From Nematostella vectensis (taxonomy: Eukaryota > Cnidaria > Anthozoa > Actiniaria > Edwardsiidae), in the NCBI RefSeq assembly GCF_932526225.1, contig NC_064038.1, positions 7,565,070 to 7,625,069 of the forward strand: 60,000 nucleotides of DNA, given 5' to 3'. Positions 51,684 through 60,000 of this stretch are shown here, in pieces. How positions within the stretch are numbered: the stretch's first letter is position 1; each line of letters starts with the position of its first letter. The notes beneath the pieces were generated by a model. The model did not search any database, was not told the origin of the DNA, and worked only from the letters and a program-made list of their open reading frames with translations. The translations under genes and the position numbers were made by a program.

Positions 51684-54600
51684 AGCAGGCTCCTCTTCTC
51701 ACAAATACTGCACATTGTGTAGCACTAAGTCAAACATGCTCTCCTTCTCACAAATACTGCACATTGTGTAGCACTAAGTCAAACATGCTCCTCTTCTCAC
51801 AAATACTGCACATTGTGTAGCACTAAGTCAAACATGCTCCCCTTCTCACAAATAATGCATTGTGTAGCACGAAGTCAAACATGCTCCCCTTCTCACAAAT
51901 ACTGCATTGTGTAGCACTAAGTCAAACATGCTCCTCTTCTCACAAATACTGCATTGTGTAGCACTAAGTCAAACATGCTCCTCTTCTCACAAATACTGTA
52001 TTGTCTAGCACTAAGTCAAACATGCTCCCCTTCTCACAAATACTGCATTGTGTAGCACCAAGTCAAACATGCTCCTCTTCTCACAAATACTGCACATTGT
52101 GTAGCACTAAGTCAAACATGCTCCCCTTCTCACAAATACTGCATTGTGTAGCACTAAGTCAAACATGCTCCCCTTCTCACAAATAATGCACATTGTGTAG
52201 CACTAAGTCAAACATGCTCCTCTTCTCACAAATACTGCACATTGTGTAGCACTAAGTCAAACATGCTCCCCTTCTCACAAATACTGCATTGTGTAGCACC
52301 AAGTCAAACATGCTCATCTTCTCACAAATACTGCACATTGTGTAGCACTAAGTCAAACATGCTCCCCTTCTCAAAAATACTGCACATTGTGTAGCACTAA
52401 GTCAAACATGCTCCCCTTCTCACAAATAATGCATTGTGTAGCACTAAGTCAAACATGCTCCCCTTCTCACAAATACTGCATTGTGTAGCACTAAGTCAAA
52501 CATGCTCCTCTTCTCACAAATAATGCATTGTGTAGCACTAAGTCAAACATGCTCCCTTTCTCACAAATACTGCACATTGTGTAGCACTAAGTCAAACATG
52601 CTCCTCTTCTCACAAATACTGCATTGTGTAGCACTAAGTCAAACATGCTCATCTTCTCACAAATACTGCATTGTGTAGCACTAAGTCAAACATGCTCCTC
52701 TTCTCACAAATACTGCATTGTGTAGCACTAAGTCAAACATGCTCCCCTTCTCAAAAATAATGCACATTGTGTAGCACTAAGTCAAACATGCTCATCTTCT
52801 CACAAATACTGTATTGTGTAGCACTAAGTCAAACATGCTCCTCTTCTCACAAATACTGCACATTGTGTAGCACTAAGTCAAACATGCACCTCTTCTCACA
52901 AATACTGCATTGTGTAGCACTAAGTCAAACATGCTCATCTTCTCACAAATACTGTATTGTGTAGCACTAAGTCAAACATGCTCCTCTTCTCACAAATACT
53001 GCACATTGTGTAGCACTAAGTCAAACATGCTCCTCTTCTCACAAATACTGCATTGTGTAGCACTAAGTCAAACATGCTCCCCTTCTCACAAATACTGCAT
53101 TGTGTAGTACTAAGTCAAACATGCTCATCTTCTCACAAATAATGCATTGTGTAGCACTAAGTCAAACATGCTCCCCTTCTCACAAATACTGCACATTGTG
53201 TAGCACTAAGTCAAACATGCTTCTCTTCTCAAAAATACTGCACATTGTGTAGCACTAAGTCAAACATGCTCCCCTTCTCACAAATACTGCACATTGTGTA
53301 GCACTAAGTCAAACATGCTCCTCTTCTCAAAAATACTGCACATTGTGTAGCACTAAGTCAAACATGCTCCCCTTCTCACAAATACTGTATTGTGTAGCAC
53401 TAAGTCAAACATGCTCATCTTCTCACAAATACTGCATTGTGTAGCACTAAGTCAAACATGCTCATCTTCTCACAAATACTGTATTGTGTAGCACTAAGTC
53501 AAACATGCTCCTCTTCTCACAAATACTGCACATTGTGTAGCACTAAGTCAAACATGCTCCCCTTCTCACAAATACTGTATTGTGTAGCACTAAGTCAAAC
53601 ATGCTCATCTTCTCACAAATACTGCATTGTGTAGCACTAAGTCAAACATGCTCATCTTCTCACAAATACTGCACATTGTGTAGCACTAAGTCAAACATGC
53701 TCCCCTTCTCACAAATACTGCACATTGTGTAGCACTAAGTCAAACATGCTCATCTTCTCACAAATACTGCACATTGTCTAGCACTAAGTCAAACATGCTC
53801 CCCTTCTCACAAATAATGCATTGTGTAGCACTAAGTCAAACATGCTCCTCTTCTCAAAAATACTGCACATTGTGTAGCACTAAGTCAAACATGCTCCTCT
53901 TCTCACAAATAATGCACATTGTGTAGCACTAAGTCAAACATGCTCCCCTTCTCACAAATACTGCATTGTGTAGCACTAAGTCAAACATGCTCCTCTTCTC
54001 ACAAATACTGCACATTGTGTAGCACTAAGTCAAACATGCTCCTCTTCTCACAAATAATGCACATTGTGTAGCACTAAGTCAAACATGCTCCCCTTCTCAC
54101 AAATACTGCATTGTGTAGCACTAAGTCAAACATGCTCCTCTTCTCAAAAATACTGCACATTGTGTAGCACTAAGTCAAACATGCTCCCCTTCTCACAAAT
54201 ACTGCACATTGTTTAGCACTAAGTCAAACATGCTCATCTTCTCACAAATACTGCACATTGTCTAGCACTAAGTCAAACATGCTCCCCTTCTCACAAATAA
54301 TGCATTGTGTAGCACTAAGTCAAACATGCTCCTCTTCTCAAAAATACTGCACATTGTGTAGCACTAAGTCAAACATGCTCATCTTCTCACAAATACTGTA
54401 CATTGTGTAGCACTAAGTCAAACATGCTCCCCTTCTCACAAATACTGCACATTGTGTAGCACTAAGTCAAACATGCTCCCCTTCTCACAAATACTGCATT
54501 GTGTAGCACTAAGTCAAACATGCTCCTCTTCTCAAAAATACTGCACATTGTGTAGCACTAAGTCAAACATGCTCCCCTTCTCACAAATACTGCACATTGT

Positions 54601-57600
54601 GTAGCACTAAGTCAAACATGCTCATCTTCTCACAAATACTGCACATTGTCTAGCACTAAGTCAAACATGCTCCCCTTCTCACAAATAATGCATTGTGTAG
54701 CACTAAGTCAAACATGCTCCCCTTCTCACAAATACTGCACATTGTGTAGCACTAAGTCAAACATGCTCCTCTTCTCACAAATAATGCATTGTGTAGCACT
54801 AAGTCAAACATGCTCCCCTTCTCACAAATACTGTACATTGTGTAGCACTAAGTCAAACATGCTCCTCTTCTCACAAATACTGCACATTGTGTAGCACTAA
54901 GTCAAACATGCTCCTCTTCTCACAAATACTGCATTGTGTAGCACTAAGTCAAACATGCTCATCTTCTCACAAATACTGTATTGTGTAGCACTAAGTCAAA
55001 CATGCTCCTCTTCTCACAAATACTGCACATTGTGTAGCACTAAGTCAAACATGCTCCTCTTCTCACAAATACTGCATTGTGTAGAACTAAGTCAAACATG
55101 CTTCCCTTCTCACAAATACTGCATTGTGTAGTACTAAGTCAAACATGCTCATCTTCTCACAAATAATGCATTGTGTAGCACTAAGTCAAACATGCTCCCC
55201 TTCTCACAAATACTGCACATTGTGTAGCACTAAGTCAAACATGCTCCCCTTCTCACAAATAATGCATTGTGTAGCACTAAGTCAAACATGCTCATCTTTT
55301 CACAAATACTGTACATTGTGTAGCACTAAGTCAAACATGCTCCCCTTCTCACAAATACTGTATTGTGTAGCACTAAGTCAAACATGCTCATCTTCTCACA
55401 AATACTGCACATTGTGTAGTACTAAGTCAAACATGCTCCTCTTCTCACAAATACTGTATTGTGTAGCACTAAGTCAAACATGCTCCCCTTCTCACAAATA
55501 CTTCACATTGTGTAGCACTAAGTCAAACATGCTCATCTTCTCACAAATACTGCACATTGTGTAGCACTAAGTCAAACATGCTCCTCTTCTCACAAATAAT
55601 GCACATTGTGTAGCACTAAGTCAAACATGCTCCTCTTCTCACAAATAATGCACATTGTGTAGCACTAAGTCAAACATGCTCCCCTTCTCACAAATACTGC
55701 ACATTGTGTAGCACTAAGTCAAACATGCTCCTCTTCTCACAAATAATGCACATTGTGTAGCACTAAGTCAAACATGCTCCTCTTCTCACAAATAATGCAC
55801 ATTGTGTAGCACTAAGTCAAACATGCTCCCCTTCTCACAAATACTGCATTGTGTAGCACTAAGTCAAACATGCTCCCCTTCTCACAAATACTGCACATTG
55901 TGTAGCACTAAGTCAAACATGCTCATCTTCTCACAAATACTGCACATTGTCTAGCACTAAGTCAAACATGCTCCCCTTCTCACAAATAATGCATTGTGTA
56001 GCACTAAGTCAAACATGCTCATCTTCTCACAAATAATGCACATTGTGTAGCACTAAGTCAAACATGCTCCTCTTCTCACAAATAATGCACATTGTGTAGC
56101 ACTAAGTCAAACATGCTCCTCTTCTCACAAATAATGCACATTGTGTAGCACTAAGTCAAACATGCTCCCCTTCTCACAAATACTGCACATTGTGTAGCAC
56201 TAAGTCAAACATGCTCCTCTTCTCACAAATAATGCACATTGTGTAGCACTAAGTCAAACATGCTCCTCTTCTCACAAATAATGCACATTGTGTAGCACTA
56301 AGTCAAACATGCTCCCCTTCTCACAAATACTGCATTGTGTAGCACTAAGTCAAACATGCTCCCCTTCTCACAAATACTGCACATTGTGTAGCACTAAGTC
56401 AAACATGCTCATCTTCTCACAAATACTGCACATTGTCTAGCACTAAGTCAAACATGCTCCCCTTCTCACAAATAATGCATTGTGTAGCACTAAGTCAAAC
56501 ATGCTCCTCTTCTCAAAAATACTGCACATTGTGTAGCACTAAGTCAAACATGCTCCTCTTCTCACAAATAATGCACATTGTGTAGCACTAAGTCAAACAT
56601 GCTCCCCTTCTCACAAATACTGCATTGTGTAGCACTAAGTCAAACATGCTCCTCTTCTCACAAATACTGCACATTGTGTAGCACTAAGTCAAACATGCTC
56701 CTCTTCTCACAAATAATGCACATTGTGTAGCACTAAGTCAAACATGCTCCCCTTCTCACAAATACTGCATTGTGTAGCACTAAGTCAAACATGCTCCCCT
56801 TCTCACAAATACTGCACATTGTGTAGCACTAAGTCAAACATGCTCCCCTTCTCACAAATACTGCATTGTGTAGCACTAAGTCAAACATGCTCCTCTTCTC
56901 ACAAATACTGCACATTGTGTAGCACTAAGTCAAACATGCTCCCCTTCTCACAAATACTGCACATTGTGTAGCACTAAGTCAAACATGCTCCCCTTCTCAC
57001 AAATACTGCACATTGTGTAGCACTAAGTCAAACATGCTCCTCTTCTCACAAATACTGTATTGTGTAGCACTAAGTCAAACATGCTCCTCTTCTCACAAAT
57101 ACTGTATTGTGTAGCACTAAGTCAAACATGCTCCCCTTCTCACAAATACTGTATTGTGTAGCACTAAGTCAAACATGCTCCTCTTCTCACAAATACTGCA
57201 TTGTGTAGCACTAAGTCAAACATGCTCCCCTTCTCACAAATACTGCATTGTGTAGCACTAAGTCAAACATGCTCCCCTTCTCACAAATAATGCACATTGT
57301 GTAGCACTAAGTCAAACATGCTCCCCTTCTCACAAATACTGCACATTGTGTAGCACTAAATCAAACATGCTCCTCTTCTCACAAATAATGCACATTGTGT
57401 AGCACTAAGTCAAACATGCTCCCCTTCTCACAAATACTGTATTGTGTAGCACTAAGTCAAACATGCTCATCTTCTCACAAATACTGCACATTGTGTAGTA
57501 CTAAGTCAAACATGCTCCTCTTCTCACAAATACTGTATTGTGTAGCACTAAGTCAAACATGCTCCCCTTCTCACAAATACTGCATTGTGTAGCACTAAGT

Positions 57601-60000
57601 CAAACATGCTCCCCTTCTCACAAATACTGCACATTGTGTAGCACTAAGTCAAACATGCTCCTCTTCTCAAAAATACTGCACATTGTGTAGCACTAAGTCA
57701 AACATGCTCCCCTTCTCACAAATACTGCACATTGTGTAGCACTAAGTCAAACATGCTCCCCTTCTCACAAATAATGCATTGTGTATCACTAAGTCAAACA
57801 TGCTCATCTTCTCACAAATACTGCATTGTGTAGCACTAAGTCAAACATGCTCATCTTCTCACAAATACTGCATTGTGTAGCACTAAGTCAAACATGCTCA
57901 TCTTCTCACAAATACTGCATTGTGTAGCACTAAGTCAAACATGCTCCCCTTCTCACAAATACTGCATTGTGTAGTACTAAGTCAAACATGCTCCTCTTCT
58001 CACAAATACTGTATTGTGTAGCACTAAGTCAAACATGCTCCCCTTCTCACAAATACTGCATTGTGTAGCACTAAGTCAAACATGCTCCCCTTCTCACAAA
58101 TACTGCATTGTGTAGCACCAAGTCAAACATGCTCCTCTTCTCACAAATAATGCACATTGTGTAGCACTAAGTCAAACATGCTCCCCTTCTCACAAATACT
58201 GTATTGTGTAGCACTAAGTCAAACATGCTCCCCTTCTCACAAATACTGCATTGTGTAGCACCAAGTCAAACATGCTCCCCTTCTCACAAATACTGCATTG
58301 TGTAGCACTAAGTCAAACATGCTCCCCTTCTCACAAATAATGCACATTGTGTAGCACTAAGTCAAACATGCTCCCCTTCTCACAAATACTGCACATTGTG
58401 TAGCACTAAGTCAAACATGCTCCTCTTCTCACAAATAATGCACATTGTGTAGCACTAAGTCAAACATGCTCCTCTTCTCACAAATACTGCACATTGTGTA
58501 GCACTAAGTCAAACATGCTCCTCTTCTCACAAATACTGCATTGTGTAGCACTAAGTCAAACATGCTCCCCTTCTCAAAAATACTGCACATTGTGTAGCAC
58601 TAAGTCAAACATGCTCCTCTTCTCACAAATAATGCACATTGTGTAGCACTAAGTCAAACATGCTCCCCTTCTCACAAATACTGCACATTGTGTAGCACTA
58701 AGTCAAACATGCTCATCTTCTCACAAATACTGCACATTGTCTAGCACTAAGTCAAACATGCTCCCCTTCTCACAAATAATGCATTGTGTAGCACTAAGTC
58801 AAACATGCTCCTCTTCTCACAAATACTGTATTGTCTAGCACTAAGTCAAACATGCTCCCCTTCTCACAAATACTGCACATTGTGTAGCACTAAGTCAAAC
58901 ATGCTCCCCTTCTCACAAATACTGCATTGTGTAGCACTAAGTCAAACATGCTCCCCTTCTCACAAATAATGCATTGTGTAGCACTAAGTCAAACATGCTC
59001 CTCTTCTCACAAATACTGCACATTGTGTAGCACTAAGTCAAACATGCTCCCCTTCTCACAAATACTGCACATTGTCTAGCACTAAGTCAAACATGCTCGC
59101 CTTCTCACAAATACTGTATTGTCTAGCACTAAGTCAAACATGCTCCCCTTCTCACAAATACTGTATTGTGTAGCACTAAGTCAAACATGCTCCCCTTCTC
59201 ACAAATACTGTATTGTGTAGCACTAAGTCAAACATGCTCCTCTTCTCACAAATACTGCATTGTGTAGCACTAAGTCAAACATGCTCCTCTTCTCACAAAT
59301 ACTGCATTGTGTAGCACTAAGTCAAACATGCTCATCTTCTCACAAATACTGCACATTGTGTAGCACTAAGTCAAACATGCTCCCCTTCTCACAAATACTG
59401 CATTGTGTAGCACCAAGTCAAACATGCTCCTCTTCTCACAAATAATGCACATTGTGTAGCACTAAGTCAAACATGCTCCCCTTCTCACAAATACTGTATT
59501 GTGTAGCACTAAGTCAAACATGCTCCCCTTCTCACAAATACTGCATTGTGTAGCACCAAGTCAAACATGCTCCCCTTCTCACAAATACTGCATTGTGTAG
59601 CACTAAGTCAAACATGCTCCCCTTCTCACAAATAATGCACATTGTGTAGCACTAAGTCAAACATGCTCCCCTTCTCACAAATACTGCACATTGTGTAGCA
59701 CTAAGTCAAACATGCTCCTCTTCTCACAAATAATGCACATTGTGTAGCACTAAGTCAAACATGCTCCTCTTCTCACAAATACTGCACATTGTGTAGCACT
59801 AAGTCAAACATGCTCCTCTTCTCACAAATACTGCATTGTGTAGCACTAAGTCAAACATGCTCCCCTTCTCAAAAATACTGCACATTGTGTAGCACTAAGT
59901 CAAACATGCTCCTCTTCTCACAAATAATGCACATTGTGTAGCACTAAGTCAAACATGCTCCCCTTCTCACAAATACTGCACATTGTGTAGCACTAAGTCA
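51684..60000. repeat. 47/49-bp minisatellite in PDCD7 intron 5, running off the window
   Basis: About 172 copies to the right edge. The unit contains gtgtagcactaagtcaaaca, tgctcctcttctcacaaat and actgcacattg; a version without one CA gives 47 bp. Variable sites are c[t/c/a]c before cttctc and [act/aat] before gca. The first copy begins at the donor itself: gtatgtagca in the donor lines up with gtgtagca of the unit, and ggctcctcttctcacaaat follows. The short frames rich in CSTKSNMLLFSQI are by-products. Confidence 0.97.

Noticed and set aside
51684-60000. CRISPR-like array
   Set aside because: Copies are contiguous without unique spacers, in an intron of an animal gene.

Overview
The window is animal genomic DNA: four intron-rich genes with GT-AG introns and conserved metazoan families. 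The style (AT-rich, short introns apart from repeats, head-to-head promoter) would fit a cnidarian or another marine invertebrate, but the species is an inference. Gene models were built by eye from splice sites, reading phase and remembered family sequence; nothing was searched.

Layout: (1) 1-9327, + strand: the last two coding exons of an ELL-family (occludin/ELL domain) transcription elongation factor gene. Its introns hold an 18-bp minisatellite of about 8 kb that already fills the left edge, and a 34-bp one. (2) 11046-37098, + strand: a complete 23-exon proton-coupled oligopeptide transporter (SLC15A1/2, PEPT type, 776 aa), with up to two further candidate first exons. (3) 37099-39973: tail-to-tail intergenic DNA with a C-rich array and foldback elements. 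(4) 39974-47743, - strand: PTAR1 (prenyltransferase alpha-subunit repeat protein), complete. (5) 47803-beyond 60000, + strand: PDCD7 (U11/U12 minor-spliceosome 59K protein), five exons; the 3' end lies beyond an intronic array of at least 8.3 kb that runs off the window. PTAR1 and PDCD7 share a 59-bp bidirectional promoter.

The striking theme is repeats. Most of the sequence is tandem array, and most of the larger introns carry their own unrelated unit (5, 18, 21, 25, 29, 32, 34, 37, 40, 41, 47/49, 50, 70, 74 bp and others). Several arrays cross exon-intron borders and so copy real splice sites: donors at 19771, 35127 and 31703; acceptors at 18442 and 34996. Two other arrays (25-bp and G-rich 40-bp) lie inside hAT-like elements with 5-bp target-site duplications, and one 41-bp array lies between the A and B boxes of a tRNA-derived SINE. 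The very long open frames (up to 2741 codons) are by-products of arrays whose unit or super-unit is a multiple of three, not genes.

Mobile elements seen: five CAG...CTG elements with 5-bp duplications, one TTA-flanked and three TA-flanked foldback elements, two further hairpins and a SINE.
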